A stretch of DNA of 64,000 nt from Roseitalea sp. (GCA_017642895.1 JAEPON010000003.1:62001-126000); one strand, 5' to 3'. Numbered from the stretch's first letter, positions 54,496 through 63,201 are shown. Made by a program: numbers and translations. The notes: a model not told the origin generated them from the sequence alone.

Positions 54496-55275
54496 TCACC
54501 CCGCCTTGGCCTTCTTCTTCCCCCGGTTGCGCAGGACATGCGCGAAATCGGCATTGTAGAGATCGCTGTCGCGGAACTCGGCCTCGCCGAACACCGGGCC
54601 GACCAGCACCAGCGCCGTGCGGGTGATCTTGGCTTCGCGCACCTTGGCTTTCATCTCGCAAAGCGTCGTGCGGATGTAGAGTTCGTCTGGCCATGTCGCG
54701 CGATAGGCGATGACGACTGGACAATCAGCGCCATAATGCGGCTCCAGCGACCGGCGAATATAATCGAGATTGCGGATCGACAGATGGATGGCCAGCGTCG
54801 CGCCCGATTGGCCGAGCACTTCAAGTTGCTCGCCGTCGGGCATGGATGACGCCTTCATGCCGGTGCGGGTGGCGATCACCGTCTGGGCGATTTCCGGCAG
54901 GGTCAGTTCGGTCTTGAGCGCGGCGGCCGCCGCCGCGAAGGCCGGCACGCCCGGCACGACCTCATAGGGGATCGACAAGTCATCGAGCCGCCGCATCTGT
55001 TCGGCCGTCGCGCCATAGATGGACGGATCGCCCGAATGCACCCGCGCCACATCATGGCCCGCCGCGTGCGCCGCCTCGATCTCGGCGATGATCTGGTCGA
55101 GATGCATCGGCGCCGTGTCGAGGACGTGTGCGCCTTCGGGTGCTGCCGCGACGATCTCCGCCGGCACAAGCGAGCCGGCATAAAGGCAGACGGGGCAGCG
55201 CTCGATCAGCCGCAGCCCGCGCACGGTGATCAGGTCGGGCGCACCCGGCCCCGCGCCAATGAAATAAACGGTCAT
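54496..55275 (-). CDS. cobM: (Cobalt-)precorrin-4 C11-methyltransferase CobM (CbiF)
   Basis: 259 residues. SAM-dependent tetrapyrrole methylase: VYFIGAGPGAPDLITVRGLRLIERCPVCLYAGSLVP, VARVHSGDPSIYGATAEQMRRLDDLSIPYEVVPGVPAF, and MPDGEQLEVLGQSGATLAIHLSIRNLDYI, a run typical of CobM/CbiF. Lys-rich C-terminus (RNRGKKKAKAG). Overlaps cbiG-cobJ by four bases; last gene of the riboswitch-led operon. Confidence 0.95.
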   Translation of the reverse strand: MTVYFIGAGPGAPDLITVRGLRLIERCPVCLYAGSLVPAEIVAAAPEGAHVLDTAPMHLDQIIAEIEAAHAAGHDVARVHSGDPSIYGATAEQMRRLDDLSIPYEVVPGVPAFAAAAAALKTELTLPEIAQTVIATRTGMKASSMPDGEQLEVLGQSGATLAIHLSIRNLDYIRRSLEPHYGADCPVVIAYRATWPDELYIRTTLCEMKAKVREAKITRTALVLVGPVFGEAEFRDSDLYNADFAHVLRNRGKKKAKAG

Positions 55276-57107
55276 GAGCCGCTGCCTCCCGAAATCTGCG
55301 TGCCGTGCTTGCCCGCATAGCCGCGCGGCGTATAGGCCCAGTGGCGCCCGTCTCCGGTGGCGACCGTGCGTGTGTCCGACGAACCGACGATCACGACGGT
55401 CAGCATGTCGACATCATCCACCTGCATTTCGCCGAGCGGCACCATGCGCACCGTTTCGCCGGGACGGCCCAGATTGGTGGCCAGGATCACCGGCGTATCG
55501 GCCGGGCGATGGGTCAGCAGTTCGTCGCGCGCCCAGGCAAGCTGCGTCCGTCGCTTTTTCGAAACCGGATTGTAAAAGGCGATGACGAAATCGCCCTCGC
55601 CCGCCGCCCGCACGCGCCGCTGGATGTCCTGCCAGGGCGTCAGAAGGTCCGACAGCGAGATCGTGCAGAAATCATGGCCGAGCGGTGCGCCGGCCCGCGC
55701 AGCGGCACCCTGAAGCGCCGAAATTCCCGGCGCGACATCGATGCCGATGCGCGTTGCGCCATCGCTCAGCCCGCCCCGGTCGATGAGTTCGAAGACCAGG
55801 GTCGCCATCGCATAGATGCCCGCATCGCCCGAGCAGACGAGCGCTACGGCGCGCCCCTGCCCGGCCAGTTCCATCGCATGGCGGACGCGGTCCTCTTCGC
55901 GGCCAAGATCGAAATCGTGCCGCGCCTTGCCGTCCGCCAGCGGACCGAGCAGGTCGAGATAGAGCGAGTAGCCGACCAGATCGGTCGCGCCGCGCATCAT
56001 GGCACTGACTTCCGGCGACCGCCATTCATCGCTGCCCGGCCCGATGCCGACCACCGCCAGATGGCCCCGCGCGCGGCCCGGCATATGGTCTTTCGTGAAC
56101 GGGTTCGGCGCACGGGCAACCGCGCAGGTTGCCCGCGCGCTCTTGCGTTTTTCAACTGCGAGCATGCCGTCGGAGCCCGCCGCGGCCAGCGCCGCGCCCT
56201 CGGCCACGCCATGGCAGCCCACCTCGGCAAAGACGATCTCGGACGGGTTGGCGAGGCGCGGCGTCTCCGCCTCCAGTGTTTCGGCGTCGAAAAACCGGGC
56301 CGGAACGCCGAAATAGTCGGCCACCACATGGACCGCTCCCTCGTCCGCCTTCAGATCGAGCGACACGACAAGGCCGACCGCGCCTTCCGCTAGGCCGGCT
56401 TCGGCCAGCGCGGACCGGGCCAGCGACAGCGCCTCGTCGGGACCGCAGCCGCGCTCGCAGCCAATGCCCAATGCGAGCCAACGTGGATGGTAGACCAGCC
56501 GGTCGGCGGCGCCCGTATCGGCCTTGTCGGTGATTGTGATGCACCGGTCGGCGTCGGCGGCAAATGGAAGGCCGGAGCCTGTCAGCCAGCTCGCCTCACC
56601 GTCCAGCGCCACACTGTACCCCGCCACCAGATCGGCCATGAACGAAGCGGCATCGGCCCGATTGCCGAGCACATACCCGTCGGGCGGCGCATCGAGCGCG
56701 ACGCCGAACCGCACATCGCCCGCCGTGGTGATCGCGGCCTTGACGCCGAGCGCCTCCGCCGCCTTGCGCGCCAGTTCGTTGGCGCCGCGATGCCCGCCCA
56801 GAAGCGGCACCACCGCGCTGCCATCATCGGCGACCGCGATCACGGGCGGCTCGGCCCGCTTGTCGGAAAGCACGGGCGCCAGAAGCCGCACCAGCGCGCC
56901 AACAGCCATCACCGCGACGATCGGCCGGCCATCACGGTAGAGCGCGCGCAGATGATCGCCGAGATCGTCAAACAGCAGATCGGCCCTGTCGGCACCCACG
57001 CGCTTGCGTGCACCATGCACGCTGCCGCCAACGGATTGGGCAACGGCCCGTGCGACGGTGAGCCCCGACCCGCTCAGAACCAGAACAACAGGCACAGCGT
57101 CGCTCAA
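55272..57107 (-). CDS. cobJ: Fused cobalt-precorrin-5A hydrolase / precorrin-3B C17-methyltransferase (CbiG-CobJ)
   Basis: 611 residues from TTG 57107, which overlaps the cobI stop (TTGA) and has GGAGG seven bases upstream; an earlier TTG at 57137 is less likely. Residues 1 to about 345 are CbiG: AVMAVGALVRLLAPVL, LLGGHRGANELARKAAEAL and the C-terminal domain GIGCERGCGPDEALSLARSAL. From about 355 on is CobJ/CbiH: LAVVGIGPGSDEWRSPEVSAMM, DLVGYSLYLDLLG, VALVCSGDAGIYAMATLVFEL, FCTISLSDLLTPW. CbiG opens the delta-lactone and releases acetaldehyde after ring contraction in the cobalt-early pathway. Confidence 0.93.
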   Translation of the reverse strand: MSDAVPVVLVLSGSGLTVARAVAQSVGGSVHGARKRVGADRADLLFDDLGDHLRALYRDGRPIVAVMAVGALVRLLAPVLSDKRAEPPVIAVADDGSAVVPLLGGHRGANELARKAAEALGVKAAITTAGDVRFGVALDAPPDGYVLGNRADAASFMADLVAGYSVALDGEASWLTGSGLPFAADADRCITITDKADTGAADRLVYHPRWLALGIGCERGCGPDEALSLARSALAEAGLAEGAVGLVVSLDLKADEGAVHVVADYFGVPARFFDAETLEAETPRLANPSEIVFAEVGCHGVAEGAALAAAGSDGMLAVEKRKSARATCAVARAPNPFTKDHMPGRARGHLAVVGIGPGSDEWRSPEVSAMMRGATDLVGYSLYLDLLGPLADGKARHDFDLGREEDRVRHAMELAGQGRAVALVCSGDAGIYAMATLVFELIDRGGLSDGATRIGIDVAPGISALQGAAARAGAPLGHDFCTISLSDLLTPWQDIQRRVRAAGEGDFVIAFYNPVSKKRRTQLAWARDELLTHRPADTPVILATNLGRPGETVRMVPLGEMQVDDVDMLTVVIVGSSDTRTVATGDGRHWAYTPRGYAGKHGTQISGGSGS

Positions 57108-57835
57108 GAGCCCGCCTCCAGCACCGGAGATGGCCAAGCCTCGTTGCCCTTGTAGACAAGGATCATCGAGAAATAGGGCGCTGCCTCGTCCGGCATCGCA
57201 TCGAGCCGGGCCAGCTTTTGGGCTTCAAGCGTCAGCCGCTCGGCATAGCAGCTTTGCGCGGTGAGCCCGCACCGGTCCACAAGCGCCCGGATGCGATGGA
57301 AATGTCGCCCGACCTTGATGATCGCCGCCGCATCGCAGGCGGCGAGCTGCGCTTCGATGCGCTCATCGTCAAGCGGCGCGGGGATCACCGAGAAGATCTC
57401 GTTGCGCGCCGCCAGCGGTCGCGCGATCGCCGCCCCGCCGGCCATCACCGAGGAGACGCCCGGCACGATCTCGAACCGGTAGCGGCCCGAAAGGCGCTGG
57501 AACAGATACATGAACGAGCCGTAGAAGAACGGGTCGCCCTCGCACAGGACGGCCACATCACGGCCCGCATCGAGATGGGCCGCGATCTCGCTGGCCGCGG
57601 AATCATAGACCTCAGCCGCCGGAAACCGCTCCGTGCGCATCGGCACGCGGATCGGGATCTCGACATGGTCGGCGCGGATGCAGCCGGCAACGATCGAACG
57701 GGCGAAACTCTCGCCATTGTCCGGCGCAGGCCAGGCAATCACCGGAACCGCCGTCAACAGGCACCAGGCGCGCAGCGTGATCAGGTCGGGCGCGCCGGGG
57801 CCGACGCCGACGCCGTACAGCGTGCCCGTTGTCAT
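57104..57835 (-). CDS. cobI: Precorrin-2 C20-methyltransferase CobI (CbiL)
   Basis: 243 residues from ATG 57835 (ATGA overlap with cobL). Tetrapyrrole methylase fold: LYGVGVGPGAPDLITLRAWCLL, VAVLCEGDPFFYGSFMYLFQRL, EIVPGVSSVMAGGAAI and a conserved IIKVGRHFHRIRALV. Adds the C-20 methyl group to precorrin-2 or cobalt-precorrin-2. Overlaps cbiG-cobJ. Confidence 0.95.
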   Translation of the reverse strand: MTTGTLYGVGVGPGAPDLITLRAWCLLTAVPVIAWPAPDNGESFARSIVAGCIRADHVEIPIRVPMRTERFPAAEVYDSAASEIAAHLDAGRDVAVLCEGDPFFYGSFMYLFQRLSGRYRFEIVPGVSSVMAGGAAIARPLAARNEIFSVIPAPLDDERIEAQLAACDAAAIIKVGRHFHRIRALVDRCGLTAQSCYAERLTLEAQKLARLDAMPDEAAPYFSMILVYKGNEAWPSPVLEAGS

Positions 57836-59049
57836 GGCTTCTTGATCCACGACCATTGCGTGACCGGCATGGCCGGCTTCCAGCCCTCGAACGGGCCGAC
57901 GGGCGATGCCGTCTCCACCGAAATGCGCTGCAACTCGCCGGAAAACTGGCCATAGGCCGCCTGCAAAACCGCTTCGCTCTCCAGCGTCACCGCATGGGCG
58001 ACGAGCCGGCCGAGCGGCTTGAGCGCGACCATGCAGGCGCCGATCGTCTGCCGCGACACGCCGCCGCCGACAAACACAGCATCCGGCGGGTCCAGCCCTT
58101 CCAGCGCCGCCGGCGCCTCGCCTTCAACCAGTTCAAATTTCGGCGTGCCAAGCGTCAGCGCGTTTTGTGCCGCCATGGTGCGCCGCTCGGCCTTGGGCTC
58201 AATGCCGACGGCCCGCGCTTCGGGCGCCGCGCGCATCCATTCAATGCCGATCGACCCGCACCCGGCGCCGACATCCCACAGGAGCGCGCCCCGATGCGGC
58301 GCAAGCTTGGCCAGCGCCAGCGCGCGGGCGGCGCGCTTGGTCATCTTGCCATCATGGGCGAACGCATCGTCCGGCAGGCCCGTGCGCGGATGGATCACCG
58401 CTTCCGGCCCGGCGATGCATTCGATCGCCAGCGTGTGAAAATCGGGCACGTCCTGCGGCGGATGTTCGGCGGAGCCGTGCCCGCTGCTCTCGTCGGGCCC
58501 GCCCATCGCGGCGAGCGCTGTCATGGTGGAGGCTCCATAGCCGCGCTCGACCAGCAATGCCGCGATCGTTGCCGGCGATGTCGCGTCTTTTGTGAGGACG
58601 ATCATCCGCGATCCCGGCGCGAAGCACGGCACGATCTGTTCGGCTACCCGTCCGTGAACCGTCAGCGTCTCGATATCGGGGATCGACCAGCCCATGCGGC
58701 AGGCGGCGAGCTGGAAGGCCGACAATTGCGGGTGGAAGACGATCTCGGCTGCGTCGATCGCTTTCAAAAGCCGCGCGCCCACCGAGTACCAGAGCGGATC
58801 GCCGGTCACCAGCACGACGACGCGCTTGCCTTGCTGCGCGCGGATGGTGTCGATCATCGCGTCGAACGGCGATGGCCAGGAAATCCGCTGGGCCAGATTG
58901 TTGAAGATCAGGTCATGGTGCCGGTCACCGCCGATGATCACCTCGGCATCCTCGACCAGACGCCGCGCCGCCGGCGACAGGCCGTCAACGCCGTCCTCGC
59001 CGATGCCGATCACCTGCAACCAGGCGCGTGTCGATTGCGGATCGCTCAT
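57832..59049 (-). CDS. cobL: Precorrin-6Y C5,15-methyltransferase (decarboxylating) CobL (CbiET)
   Basis: 405 residues from ATG 59049; an open extension to 59460 runs antiphase through cobH and is rejected. N-terminal CbiE-type methylase (LQVIGIGEDGVDGLSPAARRLVEDAEVIIGG; VVVLVTGDPLWYSVGARLL) and C-terminal CbiT-type domain (MTKRAARALALAKLAPHRGALLWDVGAGCGSIGIEWMRAA; DAVFVGGGVS). Methylates C-5 and C-15 and decarboxylates the C-12 acetate. Confidence 0.95.
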   Translation of the reverse strand: MSDPQSTRAWLQVIGIGEDGVDGLSPAARRLVEDAEVIIGGDRHHDLIFNNLAQRISWPSPFDAMIDTIRAQQGKRVVVLVTGDPLWYSVGARLLKAIDAAEIVFHPQLSAFQLAACRMGWSIPDIETLTVHGRVAEQIVPCFAPGSRMIVLTKDATSPATIAALLVERGYGASTMTALAAMGGPDESSGHGSAEHPPQDVPDFHTLAIECIAGPEAVIHPRTGLPDDAFAHDGKMTKRAARALALAKLAPHRGALLWDVGAGCGSIGIEWMRAAPEARAVGIEPKAERRTMAAQNALTLGTPKFELVEGEAPAALEGLDPPDAVFVGGGVSRQTIGACMVALKPLGRLVAHAVTLESEAVLQAAYGQFSGELQRISVETASPVGPFEGWKPAMPVTQWSWIKKP

Positions 59050-59678
59050 GTCGCCAGCCCGCCGGCTAGCGCATTGACGGCGGCCTGCGCCATCGCCGTG
59101 CCGCCCCGTTTGCCCAAAAGCGTCGCATAGGCCATGCCGCGCGGATCGGCCGCCAGTTCCGCCTTGCTCTCGGCGGCGCCGACAAAGCCGACGGGAAAGG
59201 CGATGACAACCGCCGGTCGGCCCACCTTTCCCTGATCGATCAGCTCCATCAGCCGGAACAGCGTCGTCGGCGCGTTTCCGATCGCCATGATCTGGCCGTC
59301 GAGCCGCCCGCCCCACAAATCGACCTGCGCGCTCGCTCGCGTCATGCCGTGCTCGTTGGCATGGCTGGCAACGTCCGGCGCCGAAATCCGGCAATGCAGC
59401 GCGCAGCCGTTCGGCAAAAGGTGCCGCATCACGCCATGGCGCAGCGTTTCCACGTCGCAATAAATGTCCGCGCCCGCATCGAACGCCGCGCGGGTCCGCG
59501 CGACGAGATCGGCGCTGAACCGCAGATCGTCCAGCACGTCCGGCATGCCGCAGGCGTGGATGATCCGCGTCGCCACGGGCCTTATGTCGTCAGCCAGCGC
59601 GGCGAGCGCGCCGATCCGCGAGATTTCCGCGAAAGAACGCTCATAGATCGCGTCGGGCGCGCGGACATAGTCGATCAT
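59046..59678 (-). CDS. cobH: Precorrin-8X methylmutase CobH (CbiC)
   Basis: 210 residues. Moves the methyl group from C-11 to C-12 to give (hydrogeno)cobyrinate. Family segments: PDAIYERSFAEISRIGAL, IRPVATRIIHACGMPDV (catalytic His), GADIYCDVETLRHGV, and VIAFPVGFVGAAESKAELA. Overlaps cobL (ATGA) and cbiX (4 bases). Confidence 0.95.
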   Translation of the reverse strand: MIDYVRAPDAIYERSFAEISRIGALAALADDIRPVATRIIHACGMPDVLDDLRFSADLVARTRAAFDAGADIYCDVETLRHGVMRHLLPNGCALHCRISAPDVASHANEHGMTRASAQVDLWGGRLDGQIMAIGNAPTTLFRLMELIDQGKVGRPAVVIAFPVGFVGAAESKAELAADPRGMAYATLLGKRGGTAMAQAAVNALAGGLAT

Positions 59679-60820
59679 CGGCCCGCTTTCGCCTGATCCA
59701 TGCTTTTGGGGCCGAGCGGATGGTCCGCCTGCGGATAGGGATGGTGGTGGTGATCGTGATGATGGTCATGGCCGTGATCGTGGCCGTGCGCATGATCATG
59801 ATCGTGGGCATGGTGATCATGGCTGTGCACCGGGGTCCAGGGCAGGCCGTGCTCCTTGCAGAACGCCTCGTCGCGGCACCTGGCATCGCAATCGCCATTG
59901 CAGGGGCAGTTCTCCGGAGCGCCGCCCACGCCTTCGACATGGTGATGGTGGCTTTCCTGCGCCAGCCCCACTTCGGCCTCGAACCCCAGAACCTGCTCGC
60001 GATATTTGCACATCTGGCAGTTCATGTTGTTGGTGCCTTCGACGATCTCGCGCACCCGCTCGACCATCGTGTCGATCACCAGATCATGATCGTTCAGATA
60101 GCCGGCCTTGATGAACGCGATCTCCGGGTGGGCTTCGGCGACCGCATCGGTGTGGCTGTAGATGCGCTTGACCAGAACGCCGGTGAACAAAAAGTAGGGA
60201 AAGACGACGATTCGCCGGTAGCCGAGCTTGGCCGCATGTTCGAGCGCCGGCTGGACCAGCGGGAACGTCACGCCCGAATAGGCGGTCTCCCCCCAGCCAA
60301 AGCCCATGCCTTCCCACAGCATGCGCATCACCTTGGCGACGTTCGAATTGGCGTCCGGATCGGACGCGCCGCGCCCGACGACGACGAGCATCGTGTCGTG
60401 CAGCGGATCGCCCTTTTTCCAGCCCTGGGCCTCAAGCGCCTCTTCGATGCGCGCGCCGGCGGCCCGGATCATCCGCAGATCGATGCCCAGTTCGCGGCCA
60501 TAGTCCACGACGATGTCGCGGTTCTGCGCCTGATAGGTGTTCAGGACCGAGGGAATGTCGTTCTTGGCGTGGCCGGCGGCAAACAACATGCCCGGCACGG
60601 CGAGCACATGGTTGACGCCGCGCGCCTTCAGCGCGTCGAGACCCTGATGGATCACCGGGTTGGCGAACTCCAGATAGCCATAGTCGACCGGCGTGTCGGG
60701 AAAGCGTTCGCGCATCCGCGCGGCAAGCCGGGCGAACTGGCCGACGGCGTTCTGGTTGCGGCTGCCATGGCCGCAAATCATGATGCCGTAACGTTTGCCG
60801 GCGGGGCCGTCGTCCAACAT
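59675..60820 (-). CDS. cbiX: Long-form sirohydrochlorin cobaltochelatase CbiX-L
   Basis: 381 residues from ATG 60820, sharing one base with the DUF6732 stop; the open extension upstream crosses the riboswitch. Two CbiX/chelatase domains (about 10-135, with His18 in MICGHGSRNQNAVGQFA; and 140-260, with VVVGRGASDPDANSN). Then Met266-x-Cys268-x2-Cys271 (MNCQMC), the MxCxxC [4Fe-4S] motif described for Bacillus megaterium CbiX-L. Next comes a second Cys cluster (Cys305, 307, 311, 315, 321) and a tail of over 25 histidines in 60 residues. Inserts cobalt early, into precorrin-2 or sirohydrochlorin. Confidence 0.93.
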   Translation of the reverse strand: MLDDGPAGKRYGIMICGHGSRNQNAVGQFARLAARMRERFPDTPVDYGYLEFANPVIHQGLDALKARGVNHVLAVPGMLFAAGHAKNDIPSVLNTYQAQNRDIVVDYGRELGIDLRMIRAAGARIEEALEAQGWKKGDPLHDTMLVVVGRGASDPDANSNVAKVMRMLWEGMGFGWGETAYSGVTFPLVQPALEHAAKLGYRRIVVFPYFLFTGVLVKRIYSHTDAVAEAHPEIAFIKAGYLNDHDLVIDTMVERVREIVEGTNNMNCQMCKYREQVLGFEAEVGLAQESHHHHVEGVGGAPENCPCNGDCDARCRDEAFCKEHGLPWTPVHSHDHHAHDHDHAHGHDHGHDHHHDHHHHPYPQADHPLGPKSMDQAKAGR

Positions 60821-61014
60821 CAGCGCTGACGTCGCGCGATTGCGCGATATCCCAGGACAAGCGCGCCGGCGACGATCAGCAACGCGGCGGCTGCCGCGCC
60901 CCAGCCCAGCCAGTGCGAATGGCCGGCCACATGCTCGACATGGCCCGGATGGGCGAACGCGGCGGTGGCGGAAAGCGTTGCGGCGGCTGCGAGAGGCAGG
61001 CGGATGCGGGTCAT
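60820..61014 (-). CDS. DUF6732-like small membrane protein under riboswitch control
   Basis: 64 residues from ATG 61014, just after the riboswitch B12 box. Cleavable signal or first helix (about 1-20, ending AAFA), then a periplasmic His cluster HPGHVEHVAGHSHW (five His), one membrane helix (about 38-56) and a basic end (RAIARRQR). Architecture and first-gene position recall small His-bearing cobalt-transport partners such as CbtB, but it is not a CbtB by sequence. A role in cobalt capture or delivery to CbiX is an inference. Confidence 0.75.
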   Translation of the reverse strand: MTRIRLPLAAAATLSATAAFAHPGHVEHVAGHSHWLGWGAAAAALLIVAGALVLGYRAIARRQR

Positions 61015-61017
61015 GGT

Positions 61018-61200
61018 CTGGTCTCCTGTCGGTTCGAACATTCGTCACCAACAGGTCCGCCCCGGCGCAAGGCGACGGGCGATCCACGCGGCAGTTCCAC
61101 CCTTGCACCCCCGGATTGGGTCGGCGTGGATGGACACCGTTCGGCCACCTGGGGGTGGCACTGCCGGCAACGGTGGCGACGTTAGGGTCAAGCGCGCTGC
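61018..61200 (-). promoter_or_regulatory. Cobalamin riboswitch
   Basis: Read on the minus strand, the leader ends in GACAGGAGACCAG (61018-61030), a close match to the B12 box, four bases before the DUF6732 ATG. About 70-100 bases upstream is GGGTGCAAGGGTGGAACTG followed by CCGCG, corresponding to the GGTGnAA...CTGCCCCCGC core of cobalamin riboswitches. It should repress the cbiX-cobH-cobL-cobI-cbiG/cobJ-cobM operon when adenosylcobalamin is plentiful. The 5' boundary is approximate. Confidence 0.78.
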
Positions 61201-61242
61201 CGGTCAATCGGCGCTGCGGCACCGATCACGGCAAATGCGCCA

Positions 61243-61671
61243 TCACTTGGCGATCGGCGTGCCCTTCAGATCAAAACCCAGCATGTCGGCGGTTCGCTCC
61301 AGAAGCCGCATCTCCTTCTGGTCGATCGCTTGGTCGGCTTCGGCGATGGCGATCATGTGATCGAGCAAAGCCTTGCGGCGATCGATCGGCAATTCCAGAA
61401 ACATGGCCGAGGACTGGGCGTCGCTGGTCTCATAGGCGTAATCGTGCAGATATTGGTAGACGCCGTCCATCGCCTCGGGATCGAGCCCGAACGCTTCGCT
61501 GCAGATGCGTTTGAACGTCTCCAGTTCTTCGCCGGTGACGGTGCCGTCGGCGAGAATCATGCGGAACAGCAGCAACAGTTCGGCCGTCAGCGCCGGGTCG
61601 CTGGCCACCAGCCGCACATTGCGCTCACGGTCCAGCATGGACCGGATCGTGTCGATGATACCGCCTGCCAT
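61243..61671 (-). CDS. TerB-family protein
   Basis: 142 residues. TerB/DjlA-like all-helical fold with two acidic helix pairs: LLLFRMILADGTVTGEELETFKRICSEAFGL and HMIAIAEADQAIDQKEMRLLERTADMLGF. The family is named for tellurite resistance loci, but single TerB genes are common and no terA/C/D/E is present, so tellurite resistance is not implied. Stands alone on the minus strand upstream of the riboswitch. Confidence 0.8.
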   Translation of the reverse strand: MAGGIIDTIRSMLDRERNVRLVASDPALTAELLLLFRMILADGTVTGEELETFKRICSEAFGLDPEAMDGVYQYLHDYAYETSDAQSSAMFLELPIDRRKALLDHMIAIAEADQAIDQKEMRLLERTADMLGFDLKGTPIAK

Positions 61672-61759
61672 GGACGCCCCTCTTCAATCCCGCCCTGTCA
61701 TTCACGCTACACAAAAGAATGGAATGGGACCGGCAGTCAATCTTTGGGAGAACCGGCCA

Positions 61760-61930
61760 ATGAACCTTTCCGCGCCGACGCAGCTTGTTTTCATCATCTC
61801 GGCAGTCATCGCTCTCGTTGCGCTGTTGATGGCGATCAATGTCATCGCGTTCATTCCGGTGGCATCGGTCTGGATTGCGCTCGTCGCGTTTGTGGTCCTG
61901 GCCGCCGGCACACTGCTCAAGGGCGTGTAG
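61760..61930 (+). CDS. Small two-helix membrane protein
   Basis: 56 residues from ATG 61760, with TTTGGGAGAA upstream (GGGAG about 10 bases before). Almost entirely hydrophobic: two predicted helices (LVFIISAVIALVALLMAINVI and VASVWIALVAFVVLAAGTLL). Conserved-looking composition but no family recognised. Convergent with the FAD oxidoreductase gene, five bases from its stop. Confidence 0.6.
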   Translation: MNLSAPTQLVFIISAVIALVALLMAINVIAFIPVASVWIALVAFVVLAAGTLLKGV

Positions 61931-61935
61931 CCTTT

Positions 61936-63201
61936 TCAGCGTGTGGCGAATCGCTCCGCCCGATAGGGCGCCGGATCAAACGCCGGCGTGTCCCCGGTCA
62001 TCATCGCCGCTACCAGCCGCCCGGCCACCGGGCCGAGCGTGAAGCCCTGATGGCCATGGCCGAAATTCAGCCACAGGCCCGGCAGGCCCGGCGCCGCTCC
62101 CATCACCGGCAACATGTCGGGGAAAACCGGGCGGGCGCCCATCCAGGGTTTCCCATCGACCGATTCGCCCAGATCGAACAGCGCGCGCGCCCGCGGCATT
62201 GCCCGCTCCAGTTGCACCGGCGTCGGCCGAGCGTCGTGGCGCGCGAACTCGGCGCCCGAGGTGAGACGGACACCCCGCGCCATCGGCGCCAGGACGAAAC
62301 CGTGTTCGTCGTCGACGATGGTCCGTGTCAGATAACCGTTGCCGGCCGGCGCATGATGGCGGTGATAGCCGCGCTTGATGCCCATCGGCAGTTTGAGGCC
62401 CAGCGGGTCGAGCAGCGCCTTCGACCAGGGCCCGGCGGTGAGAACCGCGGTCTCGGCCGCAACCGGCCCACGGTCGGTCTCGACGCGCCAGCCATTGCCG
62501 TTGCGGCGCAGCCCGGTCACGTGACGTTCGATGATATGGCCGCCGAGCCGCGCGAACAGGCCGCCATAGGCGCTCGTCAGCGCACCGGGATCCGAACAGG
62601 TCCATGGATCCTCATAGTGGACGATGCCGGCGAGGCGATCGGTCTTCAGATGCGGTTCGAGCTTGGCCAGGGCTTCCGCATCGGGCATCGAGACCGACAG
62701 GCCCAACCCCTCAAGCTCCGCCAGTTCGTCGCTGACCGCGCGCAGCGCCGCGTCCGAGCGAAACACGCGCAGCCAACCCTTTCTGGTGATCAGGTCCCGC
62801 ACCCCCGCTTCGGTCGCCAGATCGTCGTGAGCCGCAAGGCAACCGGCGAAAAGCGGAATGTTCGCGTCATAGGTCCGCCGCGCCTTGTCGGGATGCGAGG
62901 CGCGGAAATAGCGCCACAGGAACGGCGCGACCGCCGGCAGCGACGACAGGTGATAATGCGCTTCGGTGCGCCGGTTCAGCGCATAGGCGAGCAGTTTTGA
63001 AAGGCTGCGCGGGAACAGATAGGGATGGACGCCCTCGCGCTGGATGACGCCGGCATTGCCGAAGCTCGTCTCCCGTCCCGGCGCCCGGCGGTCGATCAGC
63101 ACCACATCGGCGCCGTGTCGCGCCAGCGCGATCGCCGTCGAGACGCCGACCATGCCGGCGCCGATAACGGCGACATCGTGGCGGTGGTCCAAGCCTACCA
63201 C
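61936..63201 (-). CDS. FAD-dependent amino-acid dehydrogenase (DadA-like)
   Basis: 421 residues from GTG 63201 (TTG 63192 possible). DAO-fold flavoenzyme: VAVIGAGMVGVSTAIALARHGADVVLIDRR (FAD-binding), TSFGNAGVIQREGVHP, and near the end MGARPVFPDMLPVMGAAPGLPGLWLNFGHGHQGFTLGP. Resembles D-amino-acid dehydrogenase small subunit; substrate could be D-amino acids, proline or hydroxyproline. It overlaps the end of cobO by seven bases, so it may be expressed from the cobO message. Confidence 0.85.
   Translation of the reverse strand: MVGLDHRHDVAVIGAGMVGVSTAIALARHGADVVLIDRRAPGRETSFGNAGVIQREGVHPYLFPRSLSKLLAYALNRRTEAHYHLSSLPAVAPFLWRYFRASHPDKARRTYDANIPLFAGCLAAHDDLATEAGVRDLITRKGWLRVFRSDAALRAVSDELAELEGLGLSVSMPDAEALAKLEPHLKTDRLAGIVHYEDPWTCSDPGALTSAYGGLFARLGGHIIERHVTGLRRNGNGWRVETDRGPVAAETAVLTAGPWSKALLDPLGLKLPMGIKRGYHRHHAPAGNGYLTRTIVDDEHGFVLAPMARGVRLTSGAEFARHDARPTPVQLERAMPRARALFDLGESVDGKPWMGARPVFPDMLPVMGAAPGLPGLWLNFGHGHQGFTLGPVAGRLVAAMMTGDTPAFDPAPYRAERFATR

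Noticed and set aside
59050..59460. Possible 137-residue N-terminal extension of CobL
   Set aside because: The extension is an antiphase reading of cobH. CobL homologues begin at the Met encoded at 59049, which overlaps the cobH stop in the usual ATGA manner.
60821..61222. N-terminal extension of CbiX through the upstream region
   Set aside because: It would translate the cobalamin riboswitch and the DUF6732 gene out of frame; ATG 60820 is coupled to the DUF6732 stop and gives the family N-terminus.
61243..61671. Tellurite resistance function for the TerB-like gene
   Set aside because: Only a lone TerB-fold protein is present; no other ter genes occur in the window.
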